Source of the DNA: Sphingobacteriales bacterium
GTDB lineage: Bacteria > Bacteroidota > Bacteroidia > Chitinophagales > Chitinophagaceae
DNA length: 34,568 nt
Direction: 5' to 3'
Assembly: GCA_024642285.1 (NCBI GenBank)
Contig: JAHEBJ010000015.1
Coordinates: 7,207-41,774 of the forward strand
Below, in pieces: positions 1-6,935 of this stretch (positions are counted from its first letter, which is position 1; the number at the start of each line of letters is the position of its first letter). Both the position numbers and the translations under genes were made by a program. The notes beneath the pieces are model-generated. The model was not told where the DNA came from and searched no databases. It was given only the letters and a program-made list of their open reading frames with translations.

Positions 1-1325
1 TCTTTACTAACGGCCATGGCTGGGCCCATCAGATCAAGCTTACCTTTCATGGCACGCTTTAATATCATGTCTACCGTAAGCAGGCGGTTAATTTCGTTGG
101 TACCTTCGTAAATACGGTTAATACGACTGTCGCGGTAAGCACGGCTGATACTGTATTCATCGCTGTAACCATTGCCGCCATGAATCTGCACACCTTCGTC
201 CACTGCATAATCCAGCACTTCGCTGCCCTGCACTTTTAATATGGCGCATTCTACAGCGTACTCTTCGGCAGCGCCCAGCAAGGCTTCGGCAAAAGGTTTT
301 CCGGCAGCAGCCAGTTCTGTTTCTTTATCATCAATCCATTTGCTGGTGCGGTAAATAGAAGATTCATCAACAAATATCCTTGTGGCCATTTCCGCCAGTT
401 TGTATTTGATAGCGCCAAAATTTGCAATGGCTGTTTTAAACTGTTCCCTTGTGTTTGCGTAAACAATGCTATCGTTAAGTGCCATTTTTGAACCGCCGAT
501 TGCGGCAGCGGCTAATTTCAGCCTGCCAATATTCAAAATATTAAAAGCGATGATATGGCCCTTCCCAATCTCTCCCAATAAATTTTCAACCGGCACTTTA
601 CAATCCTGAAAATACAATTGCACTGTAGATGATCCTTTGATACCCATCTTGTGCTCCTCGGGTCCCTGCGTAAATCCATCCATGCCACGCTCAACAATAA
701 AGGTGGAAAATTTATCGCCATCAATTTTTGCAAACACAGTATATACATCGGCAAAACCTCCGTTGGTTATCCAACATTTTTGTCCATTGAGAATATAATT
801 TTTTCCATCTTCACTAAGTACCGCTGTAGTTTTTGCACTAAGGGCATCGCTGCCGCTGTTGGGTTCGGTAAGACCGTAAGCACCTTTCCACTCTCCACTG
901 GCAAGTTTGGGAATATATTTTTTCTTTTGCTCTTCGGTTCCAAAATATAAAATGGGCAGGGTGCCAATACCAGTATGTGCTGCAATGGCTACACTGAATG
1001 AATATCCACCGCCAAGTCCTTCGTTCACTAATGTAGAAGTGATAAAATCTTTTCCGAGTCCGCCAAGGTCTTCGGGAATGGATGCGCCCAACAAACCCTG
1101 CTCGCCGGCTTTCACCATTAGAGATGGCATCAGGCCAGGTTCTATTTTATCAATGCGTTCAACAATAGGGTGAACTTCGGTATCCAAAAACTGCAGACAC
1201 ATTTCTTTAACCATCTTCTGCTCCTCATTAAAATCTTCGGGAGTAAAGGTTTCAAACGGGCTGCTTTCTTTAATTAACCATTCGCCGCCTTTTAAAGCAG
1301 TTGTGGTTGGGGTTGTCGTACTCAT
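1..1325 (-). CDS. Acyl-CoA dehydrogenase, 3' end cut by window edge
   Basis: FAD-dependent alpha,beta-dehydrogenation of acyl-CoA in fatty-acid beta-oxidation, in the cytoplasm. An open frame of about 441 codons runs from an ATG at 1325 off the left edge with no stop. Visible motifs are the first family signature ([13 protein letters not shown]), the glycine-rich second signature ([12 protein letters not shown], then [10 protein letters not shown]) and the C-terminal [10 protein letters not shown] segment that packs near the flavin. The N-terminus ([14 protein letters not shown]) is typical of the longer, roughly 600-residue Bacteroidota form, so about 150 residues should lie outside the window. 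It sits 126 bp downstream of a MarR-type regulator on the same strand, which may control it. Chain-length preference cannot be read from the sequence. The family call is very secure. Confidence 0.95.
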   Translation of the reverse strand, partial: MSTTTPTTTALKGGEWLIKESSPFETFTPEDFNEEQKMVKEMCLQFLDTEVHPIVERIDKIEPGLMPSLMVKAGEQGLLGASIPEDLGGLGKDFITSTLVNEGLGGGYSFSVAIAAHTGIGTLPILYFGTEEQKKKYIPKLASGEWKGAYGLTEPNSGSDALSAKTTAVLSEDGKNYILNGQKCWITNGGFADVYTVFAKIDGDKFSTFIVERGMDGFTQGPEEHKMGIKGSSTVQLYFQDCKVPVENLLGEIGKGHIIAFNILNIGRLKLAAAAIGGSKMALNDSIVYANTREQFKTAIANFGAIKYKLAEMATRIFVDESSIYRTSKWIDDKETELAAAGKPFAEALLGAAEEYAVECAILKVQGSEVLDYAVDEGVQIHGGNGYSDEYSISRAYRDSRINRIYEGTNEINRLLTVDMILKRAMKGKLDLMGPAMAVSK

Positions 1326-1374
1326 AATTATATAATTTAGATTTCTTTCATTAATATTTCTGGTTGTTCCTTGT

Positions 1375-1440
1375 TTGTTTCTCGTTAGAACTTTCAAATT
1401 AAAGAATGATTTAAACGAGTAACGGCCCGACGAGAAACAA
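1375..1440. repeat. 11-bp perfect inverted repeat with 44-nt spacer
   Basis: TTGTTTCTCGT at 1375-1385 is exactly complementary to ACGAGAAACAA at 1430-1440. It lies between the MarR-type gene, which ends at 1452, and the acyl-CoA dehydrogenase, which starts at 1325. It could form a long-loop hairpin in the minus-strand transcript or be a pair of protein-binding half-sites. No T-tract follows directly, so it is not a classical terminator. Confidence 0.5.
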
Positions 1441-1451
1441 GTAATATTGTA

Positions 1452-1892
1452 CTATTTCAAATTATCATACACCATTTGTAAGACCTCTTTCGCAATTTCA
1501 ATTTGTCCATTTGTTACACCATGCAAAGCTTCATTTAAAGTGTTGTTTGCAACCTGCATACATTTTTCTTCCAATTCTTTTCCCTCGGTTGTCAGTACAA
1601 TCAGGTTTTTCCGCCGGTCTTCCTTCGATGCATTTCTTTTTACCAGTTTTATCCGTTCCAGGTTATCTACCAACCGGGTGATACTTGGTTTATCTCTAAA
1701 AGTGGCATCACAAAGTTCCTGCTGACTCATTCCGTCTTCCTTCCACAAGTGATATAAGACACTCCACTGTTCGATTGTTATTTCGATATTATCCTGCTTA
1801 AAATTTTTCTGCAACCGTCGTCCAATAGCAGTACTGGCTTTACCCGTGATAAAGCTGTACAGTTCGCCTTTCTTAAATTGGTTGTTTGACAT
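1452..1892 (-). CDS. MarR-family transcriptional regulator
   Basis: Winged-helix dimeric repressor of 146 residues, the usual MarR length. The segment around EQWSVLYHLWKEDGMSQQEL followed by KPSITRLVDNLERIKLVKR is the helix-turn-helix, and DRRKNLIVLTTEGKEL is the wing with its conserved DxR signature. I choose the start at 1892 (MSNNQFKKGE). An upstream in-frame ATG at 1916 would place its codons over the putative operator and the promoter -7 box. The gene lies upstream of the acyl-CoA dehydrogenase on the same strand and is divergent from a glycosyltransferase. The ligand is unknown; a lipid, acyl-CoA or phenolic effector is only a guess from the neighbour. Confidence 0.9.
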   Translation of the reverse strand: MSNNQFKKGELYSFITGKASTAIGRRLQKNFKQDNIEITIEQWSVLYHLWKEDGMSQQELCDATFRDKPSITRLVDNLERIKLVKRNASKEDRRKNLIVLTTEGKELEEKCMQVANNTLNEALHGVTNGQIEIAKEVLQMVYDNLK

Positions 1893-1893
1893 A

Positions 1894-1911
1894 TAGTTGT
1901 TTATGCAACTA
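1894..1911. promoter_or_regulatory. Putative MarR operator (18-bp palindrome)
   Basis: TAGTTG (1894-1899) and CAACTA (1906-1911) are perfect inverted arms separated by 6 bp. The site begins two bases before the start codon of the MarR gene and lies just downstream of its -7 box, where bound protein would block transcription. TAGTTGnnnnnnCAACTA-type palindromes are typical of MarR-family operators. Binding is inferred. Confidence 0.65.
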
Positions 1912-1913
1912 AA

Positions 1914-1942
1914 CAAAGATAATGCTTATTTTGGTTCGCAAA
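1914..1942 (-). promoter_or_regulatory. Candidate promoter of the MarR gene
   Basis: Read on the minus strand: TTTG at 1942-1939, a 17-nt spacer, then TATCTTTG at 1921-1914. This fits the Bacteroidota pattern TTG-N17-23-TAnnTTTG. Predicted transcription would start inside the adjacent palindrome, consistent with autorepression. Confidence 0.6.
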
Positions 1943-1946
1943 AATT

Positions 1947-1954
1947 TATTTTTG
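1947..1954 (+). promoter_or_regulatory. Possible -7 box for the glycosyltransferase
   Basis: TATTTTTG matches TAnnTTTG and lies about 40 nt upstream of the ATG at 1995. I see no matching -33 TTG at 17-23 nt, so this is weak evidence in an AT-rich leader. Confidence 0.3.
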
Positions 1955-1994
1955 TTAAACTGGTCCGGCAATTAGCAGGACACGGCAATTCATT

Positions 1995-3173
1995 ATGCAC
2001 CAGGCTCTACTCATTATTTTGGCTGTTATTTTCGGTACCTATTCTACACTCATATTATTTTATTGGAGGGGTTGGCTTGCCATTTCAGATTATAGAGTCA
2101 CCATGCCTGACGCAGGGCAGAAATCAAAAATAAAAATTACAGTAATTATACCGGCAAGGAATGAAGAGAAAAAAATAGAGGCCTGTCTTAATTCAGTTTG
2201 CAATCAAACTTACCCAAGGGATTTATTTGAAGTTTTAGTGGTTGATGATCATTCAGAAGACAACACAGCATTAATAATAAATAATTATACTCACCAAAAT
2301 GTGAGGCTCATCTCCTTAAAAGATTTTGTAAAAGATGATTTGAACTCCTTTAAAAAGAAAGCAATAGAAATTGCCATTCGCCAATCAACCGGCGAACTCA
2401 TTGTTGCTACGGATGCTGATTGTGTTGTTCCAAAAAACTGGCTACAAACGATTGCTGCATTTTATGAAAAATATAATCCTGAATTTATTGCAGCACCGGT
2501 TGCCGTAAACTGTGATTTTCGTTTTATAGAAATTTTTCAGGCACTTGATTTTATGGTGTTGCAGGGAATTACCGGAGCATCGGTTCATAAAAAAATTCAC
2601 AGTATGTGTAATGGCGCCAACCTGGCTTATACAAAAAAGGCATTTGATGAAGTTGGAGGTTTCGCCGGCATTGACAACATTGCAAGTGGAGACGATATGT
2701 TGCTGATGCATAAGATATTCAAACAGTATCCAGATAAAGTAATGTTTTTAAAATCAAAAGATGCCATTGTCGAAACAGCAGCAGCGCATTCTGTAAAAGA
2801 ATTTTTTAATCAACGCATCCGCTGGGCAAGTAAGGCCGATAAGTACGATGACAAAAGGATCTTTGCAGTTTTGTTGCTTGTATATATAGTGAATATTATG
2901 TTGCTTCTGTTGCCGGTTGTTGCTATTTTCGCTTCTATTCAATTCGCAGCATTCAACTGTCAATTTTCAATTTTTGGTTTATGGTTATGCCTGTTGGTTT
3001 TAAAAACGATAGTTGAATTAATTTTTCTATATCCTGTTGCAAAGTTTTTTGGCAAACAGAAATTGCTTTTGATTTTTCTGATAATGCAGCCTTTTCATAT
3101 TATCTACACTATCATCGCCGGATGGTTGGGTAAGTTTGGCAGCTATAGCTGGAAAGAAAGAAAAGTAAAATAA
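1995..3173 (+). CDS. Membrane family-2 glycosyltransferase
   Basis: Inner-membrane inverting glycosyltransferase of 392 residues that transfers a sugar from a nucleotide-sugar donor; donor and acceptor are unknown. One N-terminal membrane helix (about 3-23) precedes the GT-A domain with VIIPARNEE (50-58), VVDDHSED (82-89), the metal-binding DAD (140-142), SGDD (231-234) and the QRIRW motif (273-277, QxxRW type). Three or four C-terminal helices follow (about 290-377). The QxxRW box and the C-terminal helices are usual for processive or membrane-anchored GT2 enzymes that make polysaccharide or glycolipid. It ends 24 nt before the permease gene on the same strand, and the two may be cotranscribed. 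The family call is secure; the product is not. Confidence 0.9.
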   Translation: MHQALLIILAVIFGTYSTLILFYWRGWLAISDYRVTMPDAGQKSKIKITVIIPARNEEKKIEACLNSVCNQTYPRDLFEVLVVDDHSEDNTALIINNYTHQNVRLISLKDFVKDDLNSFKKKAIEIAIRQSTGELIVATDADCVVPKNWLQTIAAFYEKYNPEFIAAPVAVNCDFRFIEIFQALDFMVLQGITGASVHKKIHSMCNGANLAYTKKAFDEVGGFAGIDNIASGDDMLLMHKIFKQYPDKVMFLKSKDAIVETAAAHSVKEFFNQRIRWASKADKYDDKRIFAVLLLVYIVNIMLLLLPVVAIFASIQFAAFNCQFSIFGLWLCLLVLKTIVELIFLYPVAKFFGKQKLLLIFLIMQPFHIIYTIIAGWLGKFGSYSWKERKVK

Positions 3174-3197
3174 AAATCCGATTCATTAATTTACAGC

Positions 3198-4310
3198 ATG
3201 GCCCAAACCAATTTTTCTTTTAAAGCAGAAATGTGGAAACGACTCAAAAAAAACCGGGGCGCCTTGTTTGGGTTGATTGTAATTATAATAGCTGTATTGA
3301 TTTCAATATTCGGTTACATAATTGCACCGGATAATTCTCCAAATGCTGATTTGCAAACGGTGGAGATTCAGGCTAAGAAACCCGGCTACCTGCAGCAGTT
3401 TCTGAAAATCCCATCTGGCGCCAGCTCTGAAAGCAATTTATTTGATGAATTCATTACAGGTAAGAAAAATAATTTTCAACTCGTTCCAATTAAAGGATAC
3501 AGTATTTCAGGCGATAGCCTTATGGCAAATAAATTTATAGACGACGACACAACCGTTGTTCAATATTTCTCCATTAATCAACTAACCAATGGAAACCCAG
3601 CCGCCATTACAAGAAATATCATCATAAAAAAATACTGGCTGGGTACCGACAAATTCGGCAGGGATATTTTAAGTCGCCTCATCATCGGCACAAGAGTGAG
3701 TCTGGCCGTAGGTTTAATTGCCGTACTGATTTCTATAACATTGGGAATTATTTTAGGGGCATTGGCCGGCTACTTCCGCGGTTGGATTGATGAAGTAATT
3801 ATGTGGCTGGTTAATGTTACCTGGAGTATTCCAACTTTATTGTTGGTTTTTGCAATAACGATGGCCATGGGCAAAGGTTTCTGGCAAATATTTATTGCAG
3901 TTGGTTTAACTATGTGGGTGAGTGTAGCCCGTTTAATCAGGGGGCAGGTAATGGCCATTAAAGAAATGGAATACATTCAGGCAGCGAATGCATTGGGATT
4001 GAAAAACAGCCGTATCATTATCCGGCATATTTTACCAAACATACTCGGGCCGGTAATGGTTATTGCCGCGGCAAATTTTGCAACAGCTATTATTGTTGAA
4101 GCAGGTTTAAGTTTTTTGGGAATCGGCATTCAACCCCCTCAGCCGAGTTGGGGATTAATGATAAAGGAAAACTACAATTTTATCATCACACACAACCCTT
4201 TGCTGGCACTCATTCCCGGATTCGCCATTATGTTACTGGTATTGGCTTTTAATTTACTTGGAAATGGGTTGAGGGATGCTGTTGATGTGAAAACCCCCTC
4301 CGCCCCTTAA
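3198..4310 (+). CDS. ABC transporter permease, OppC/DppC type
   Basis: Inner-membrane permease subunit of a peptide- or nickel-type ABC importer, 370 residues. The N-terminal OppC-type helix lies at about 22-43. WLGTDKFGRDILSRLI (147-162) is the signature just before the transmembrane core. The EAA loop that contacts the ATPase is EYIQAANALGLKN through RHILPN (258-281), and the AGLSFLGIGIQPPQPSWG block (302-319) is highly typical. A hydrophilic insert of about 100 residues between helix 1 and the core is longer than in enterobacterial OppC/DppC but common in Bacteroidota homologues. No partner permease, ATPase or binding protein lies in the window, so it is an orphan here. The last codons (KTPSAP) come from a C-rich patch reaching into the convergent junction with the Lrp gene. 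Confidence 0.92.
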   Translation: MAQTNFSFKAEMWKRLKKNRGALFGLIVIIIAVLISIFGYIIAPDNSPNADLQTVEIQAKKPGYLQQFLKIPSGASSESNLFDEFITGKKNNFQLVPIKGYSISGDSLMANKFIDDDTTVVQYFSINQLTNGNPAAITRNIIIKKYWLGTDKFGRDILSRLIIGTRVSLAVGLIAVLISITLGIILGALAGYFRGWIDEVIMWLVNVTWSIPTLLLVFAITMAMGKGFWQIFIAVGLTMWVSVARLIRGQVMAIKEMEYIQAANALGLKNSRIIIRHILPNILGPVMVIAAANFATAIIVEAGLSFLGIGIQPPQPSWGLMIKENYNFIITHNPLLALIPGFAIMLLVLAFNLLGNGLRDAVDVKTPSAP

Positions 4311-4320
4311 AAGGGTAGCT

Positions 4321-4794
4321 TTATTCCTTCGGCGCCACCTGCACATTTCTATTAAACCCTTCTTCCAAAGAAATGAATGTTTCGGTACGCTCAATCCCTT
4401 TTATTTTTTGCAACTCATCATGCAACACAAAACGTAACTGGGCAATATCCTTACAAACTATTTCAATAAACATGCTGTAGTTTCCGGTGATATAGTTCAA
4501 TCGAACAATCTCAGGTATGTTCATCAGTTCTTTGGCAACTACATCATACAATGAACTTTTCTCCAGGTAGATACCAACAAAGGCAGTCACTTCATAGCCC
4601 AGTTGCCTGATATCTACATCCATTTTATTTCCTTTCACAATTCCAAACTCCTGTAGTTTTTTAATGCGTACGTGTATGGTTCCGCCACTTACAAACAGTT
4701 TTTTGCCCAATTCTGCATATGAAATTTCAGAAGTCTCCATCATTTCATGAATGATCTGCAAATCGAGTTTGTCAAGATTTAATTTGGTTGCCAT
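4321..4794 (-). CDS. Lrp/AsnC-family transcriptional regulator
   Basis: DNA-binding regulator of 157 residues, of usual family length. The N-terminal helix-turn-helix (about 1-60) starts LDKLDLQIIHEMMETSEISY, with recognition-helix region VSGGTIHVRIKKLQEFGIVKG. The C-terminal RAM effector-binding domain is about 66-148 (VTAFVGIYLEKSS, YSMFIEIVCKD, IKGIERTETFISLEE). It converges with the permease gene, with 10 nt between the stop codons. The 70-nt upstream leader is very AT-rich, as expected for an Lrp-type autoregulatory site, but I see no clean palindrome or -7 box there. The effector amino acid is not predictable. Confidence 0.93.
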   Translation of the reverse strand: MATKLNLDKLDLQIIHEMMETSEISYAELGKKLFVSGGTIHVRIKKLQEFGIVKGNKMDVDIRQLGYEVTAFVGIYLEKSSLYDVVAKELMNIPEIVRLNYITGNYSMFIEIVCKDIAQLRFVLHDELQKIKGIERTETFISLEEGFNRNVQVAPKE

Positions 4795-4902
4795 TATAGA
4801 TTGGGTTTTTGAATTAATTCAAATCAATTAGCAAATATTTAAATTATTTCTATAATTTCCAAATAATTAATAAAAGATGTTAAACGTATTGGTTGTTTTC
4901 CT

Positions 4903-4910
4903 TAGTTTTG
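4903..4910 (+). promoter_or_regulatory. Possible -7 box upstream of the tRNA-like element
   Basis: TAGTTTTG matches TAnnTTTG. Transcription from it would begin near 4916, run through the tRNA-like element at 4954-5132 and stop at the terminator at 5142-5172, giving an RNA of about 255 nt. No good -33 element is visible. Confidence 0.3.
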
Positions 4911-4953
4911 TGTTATCAAAGCAATCAGGAATTGGTTTGAAGATCTTAAAAAT

Positions 4954-5132
4954 TGTGGGGTGATGAAATTGCGTAAGCATGGCAGACATGCCCCCTTGTC
5001 TCGGGGGTGAGGATAACGGGATAAATATAGCATAGAGCCACTTATGTAGCAATACAAAAGTGACCGGGGTCGACCACCGAACTTTGTGCTACAACTAACC
5101 GCCTCGTGAAGGTTCGATCCCTTCCCCTACAG
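4954..5132 (+). ncRNA. Candidate structured RNA with tRNA-like arms and an oversized variable region
   Basis: TGTGGGG (4954-4960) pairs with CCCTACA (5125-5131) over 7 positions with one G-U. ATG/CAT (4963-4965/4978-4980) encloses a D-loop-like AAATTGCGTAAG, resembling class II tRNAs. CCCCC/GGGGG (4991-4995/5003-5007) closes a 7-nt loop TTGTCTC. GAAGG/CCTTC (5108-5112/5120-5124) closes the loop TTCGATC, a perfect T-arm. Between the second and last arms lie about 100 nt, including a long hairpin (GTAGCA 5046-5051 with TGCTAC 5087-5092, extended inward by CAAAAGT/ACTTTG). At 179 nt it is twice tRNA length, 10 nt separate the D-like and anticodon-like arms, and loop position 37 is T. So it is not a normal tRNA: either an undescribed RNA or a decayed, rearranged tRNA. 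Confidence 0.4.
4991..5131 (+). repeat. Tandem repeat copy A (141 bp)
   Basis: This copy aligns without gaps to 5201-5341 at an offset of exactly 210 bp, with 15 mismatches in 141 positions (about 89% identity). It spans the anticodon-like arm through the T-arm and the 3' acceptor strand of the tRNA-like element. Several differences keep pairing: in the long hairpin C5089 becomes T and A5056 becomes G, both giving G-U pairs, while T5061 to C breaks one pair. Confidence 0.85.
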
Positions 5133-5141
5133 CGCTTTAAT

Positions 5142-5172
5142 AAGCCTTCGTTGAAAAAGCGGAGGCTTTTTT
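5142..5172 (+). terminator. Rho-independent terminator after copy A
   Basis: AAGCCTTCG-TT pairs with AA-(bulged G)-CGGAGGCTT around a GAAA tetraloop (5153-5156), followed by T6 (5167-5172). This is the strongest terminator shape in the non-coding stretch. It begins 10 nt after the tRNA-like 3' end. Confidence 0.75.
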
Positions 5173-5200
5173 GTTTTGGTGACGAAATCTTTAGCAGCGA

Positions 5201-5341
5201 CCCCCTTGTCTCGGGGGTGAGGATAACAGGATAAACGTAACATAGAGCCGCCGGAGTAGCAATACGAAAGCGACCGGGGTCGACCACCGAACTTTGTGTT
5301 ACAGCTAACTGCCTCGTGAAGGTTCGAACCCTTCCCCTACA
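5201..5341 (+). repeat. Tandem repeat copy B (141 bp)
   Basis: Second copy of the tRNA-like module. It has the same CCCCC/GGGGG arm, the long hairpin (GTAGCA/TGTTAC with a G-U) and the T-arm GAAGG-TTCGAAC-CCTTC. A related D-arm-like leader begins at 5178. The 5' acceptor strand is not conserved: the region before the leader pairs poorly with CCCTACA. This copy therefore looks less intact than copy A. Confidence 0.85.
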
Positions 5342-5364
5342 ACATACCTCATAGGACTAACAAC

Positions 5365-5387
5365 CTCTTCAAATGAAAAGTTTTTTT
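5365..5387 (+). terminator. Terminator-like hairpin after copy B
   Basis: CTCTTC (5365-5370) and GAAAAG (5375-5380) form a 6-bp stem with one mismatch and an AAAT loop, followed directly by T7 (5381-5387). The stem is short but the layout is right. Confidence 0.5.
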
Positions 5388-5392
5388 ATTTG

Positions 5393-5437
5393 GGTAATGA
5401 TATTGTTAGCATCGCCCGCCTTGTCTGGAAGGTGAGG
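5393..5437 (+). repeat. Divergent third partial copy (C) of the tRNA-like module
   Basis: Positions 5393-5425 match 5178-5210 of the copy B leader at 25 of 33 positions without gaps, and the similarity continues through GGTGAGG to 5437. It keeps TTAGCA, CCTTGTCT and GGTGAGG. After 5437 the sequence departs from A and B; a weak T-arm-like GGG-ACTCAAT-CCC follows at 5458-5470. It appears to be a decayed relative. Confidence 0.55.
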
Positions 5438-5489
5438 TTACCAGCCTCAACAGTAACGGGACTCAATCCCATGCGCTGGAGTAAAGCCC

Positions 5490-5517
5490 TTGCATCAAAA
5501 AATGCAATGGATTTTTT
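5490..5517 (+). terminator. Terminator-like hairpin after copy C
   Basis: TTGCAT (5490-5495) pairs perfectly with ATGCAA (5502-5507). T6 follows at 5512-5517 after a 4-nt gap. Copies A, B and C are thus each followed by a terminator-like structure. Confidence 0.5.
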
Positions 5518-5688
5518 ACTACCAGTTTATCATTCAGCTTTTCAAAGCAAGCGCCAATGGCAAATTTTCTAAAACGGAGTGTAAAGCGGCAGTATACCTT
5601 TGCTGCTTTCCTTTTACTGTCATATCTATTTTAGGGTATCAATTAAAAAACGTCACTATTTCTTTTGTTGCTTTACTTTATCAATTGC
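5518..5688. other. Remainder of the 0.9-kb non-coding stretch, no gene seen
   Basis: The stretch 4795-5688 between the Lrp gene and the Tat-DsrE gene carries no convincing protein gene. Its contents are listed separately: AT-rich leader, tRNA-like repeats and hairpins. In 5518-5688 I see only a 25-codon ORF (5557-5634) with a basic, hydrophobic, signal-peptide-like sequence and no further support. Confidence 0.6.
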
Positions 5689-6393
5689 TTACCCGGCAAA
5701 AATATATCCGCAGCCTTTTTGCTGGGCACGACCCAATGCCCAAACACCTGATGGTACTTGATGTATACCCGGCAGCAATCCGCTGAAAAAATCTTTTTTA
5801 ACTTCAGCAGCATCCAGTTTCATCTTTTGTGCTGTTATGGCACTATTAACTCCGATGGCCGCCTGGCATACGCAAAACATCACCCCGTTTTCCTGAAGTT
5901 CATTTATTCCGATTAATAATTCGCCTACACCCGGCACAACAAATGCTCCTGCTTTCGGTTTCCAGAAGGGATTACGTGTAGCAGGTTTTTTCGTCTCCGG
6001 GTCATTTGCTCCAAACAATTCGCCCAATTTATATTTTTCCCAAAGCCTGTCTTCCAATGCGTAGCCAATAGAAGAATGACGCAAAACAACTACTACACTG
6101 CAATCTTTGTCTTTGGTTCCAGTAGCCTCATTGGTTAGCAAAAAAACCCTCGGCCATGCAAATGGATAAATTTCGTTAGGATGTGGCGAATCAAACACGA
6201 TCCTGTGCTTACCATTGATTTTTTTAAACATTTCTTCCGGATCATCAGAAGTTGTAAATGGGGATGAGTACTCATTACCAAAAGCATTCAATGTGGGTGC
6301 AATTGCAGTGACACCTACAATTGCTGCACCAGTTGCCAGTGAACCTAAAAAACCCCTTCGGTTTGTAGGCTCGCTTTGATCGTTTCTGTTCAT
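5689..6393 (-). CDS. Tat-exported DsrE-like protein
   Basis: Exported protein of 234 residues that I place near the DsrE/DsrF sulfur-relay-like fold; its function is unknown. The N-terminus has a twin-arginine signal (TNRRGFLGSLATG then a hydrophobic run, about 10-42), so it should be folded with any cofactor before export. The fold call rests on the late segment GVMFCVCQAAIGVNS, with one Cys at the position where the neighbour has FAVCEQAM, and on the ending GVWALGRAQQKGCGYIFAG, which parallels the neighbour's ALFELVTRQAQGYGYIKVV. It is divergent from the smaller DsrE-like gene at 6517, and their starts are 123 nt apart. It could alternatively be called only a Tat-signal hypothetical protein; the shared C-terminus makes DsrE-like the better label. 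Confidence 0.7.
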   Translation of the reverse strand: MNRNDQSEPTNRRGFLGSLATGAAIVGVTAIAPTLNAFGNEYSSPFTTSDDPEEMFKKINGKHRIVFDSPHPNEIYPFAWPRVFLLTNEATGTKDKDCSVVVVLRHSSIGYALEDRLWEKYKLGELFGANDPETKKPATRNPFWKPKAGAFVVPGVGELLIGINELQENGVMFCVCQAAIGVNSAITAQKMKLDAAEVKKDFFSGLLPGIHQVPSGVWALGRAQQKGCGYIFAG

Positions 6394-6416
6394 AAACTAA
6401 AATTTATTTTATGATA

Positions 6417-6424
6417 TAATTTTG
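6417..6424 (+). promoter_or_regulatory. Possible -7 box for the DsrE-like gene at 6517
   Basis: TAATTTTG matches TAnnTTTG on the plus strand, with a predicted leader of about 85 nt. No -33 partner is visible and the region is very AT-rich, so a chance match is possible. Confidence 0.25.
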
Positions 6425-6516
6425 TTGAAAAACAGTATAATGTACAATAATAAATGATGGTTTACAAATTAGTTTTCTTAAAAAAAATGTGTAATTTTTA
6501 GACAAAATGATAAAAT

Positions 6517-6933
6517 ATGAAACCTTTATGCCTTTTTGGTGTCTTGCTGGTGGTTGTTGCAGGTCAACTATTCTCCCAGTCAACCCCATATAATATTGTA
6601 TTCGATTTAACCACAAGTGACACCGCTACACATCAGCGGGTGATTCGTTGGTCGAAAGGTATAATCGAAGGACAACCAGATGCGAAAGTTGAAATTGTTT
6701 TTTACGGAAAGGCATTGGATATGGTAGTGCAAAACAGATCAACCGTTGTTGATGAAGTTATAAAACTTGCAAAGGGCAAACAGGTAACATTTGCCGTTTG
6801 TGAGCAAGCCATGAAATTCCATCGTATTGAAAAAGGCCAGTTACTACAGGGAGTAACAACGGTACCCGATGCATTATTTGAACTGGTGACCAGGCAGGCC
6901 CAGGGCTATGGTTATATAAAAGTGGTTAATTGA
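6517..6933 (+). CDS. Secreted DsrE-family protein
   Basis: Single-domain DsrE/TusD-like protein of 138 residues with a Sec signal peptide (MKPLCLFGVLLVVVAGQLFSQ, cleavage probably after about residue 20). The mature part shows the family layout: YNIVFDLTTSD opening strand, RWSKGIIEGQPDAKVEIVFYGKALDMV, the conserved Cys in VTFAVCEQAMK, and the closing GVTTVPDALFELVTRQAQGYGYIKV. Family members bind or relay sulfur, or act as small regulators; this one would act in the periplasm. It is divergent from the Tat-DsrE gene, which suggests a matched pair exported by two different routes. Substrate unknown. Confidence 0.8.
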   Translation: MKPLCLFGVLLVVVAGQLFSQSTPYNIVFDLTTSDTATHQRVIRWSKGIIEGQPDAKVEIVFYGKALDMVVQNRSTVVDEVIKLAKGKQVTFAVCEQAMKFHRIEKGQLLQGVTTVPDALFELVTRQAQGYGYIKVVN

Positions 6934-6935
6934 CC

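Noticed and set aside
1893..1916. Longer N-terminus for the MarR regulator
   Set aside because: The extra codons coincide with the operator-like palindrome and the -7 box.
4283..4322. Bidirectional terminator at the permease/Lrp convergence
   Set aside because: CCCCTTAAAAGGGT is a short dyad with no loop or T-tract; it is C-rich sequence at the gene end rather than a convincing terminator.
4954..5132. An ordinary functional tRNA gene
   Set aside because: The span is 179 nt, 10 nt separate the D-like and anticodon-like arms, the loop has T after the apparent anticodon GTC, and no CCA is encoded.
5042..5287. 81-codon minus-strand ORF across the two repeats
   Set aside because: It is antisense to the tRNA-like repeats, and its reading follows the repeat unit. 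Such ORFs are usual artefacts over tRNA-like DNA.
5557..5634. 25-codon plus-strand peptide with a signal-like sequence
   Set aside because: It is too short, with no promoter or partner. It could be a remnant N-terminus but is not supported as a gene.
5390..5786. Two overlapping plus-strand ORFs near the third repeat copy
   Set aside because: They have no family resemblance, cross a terminator-like hairpin and overlap the end of the Tat-DsrE gene.
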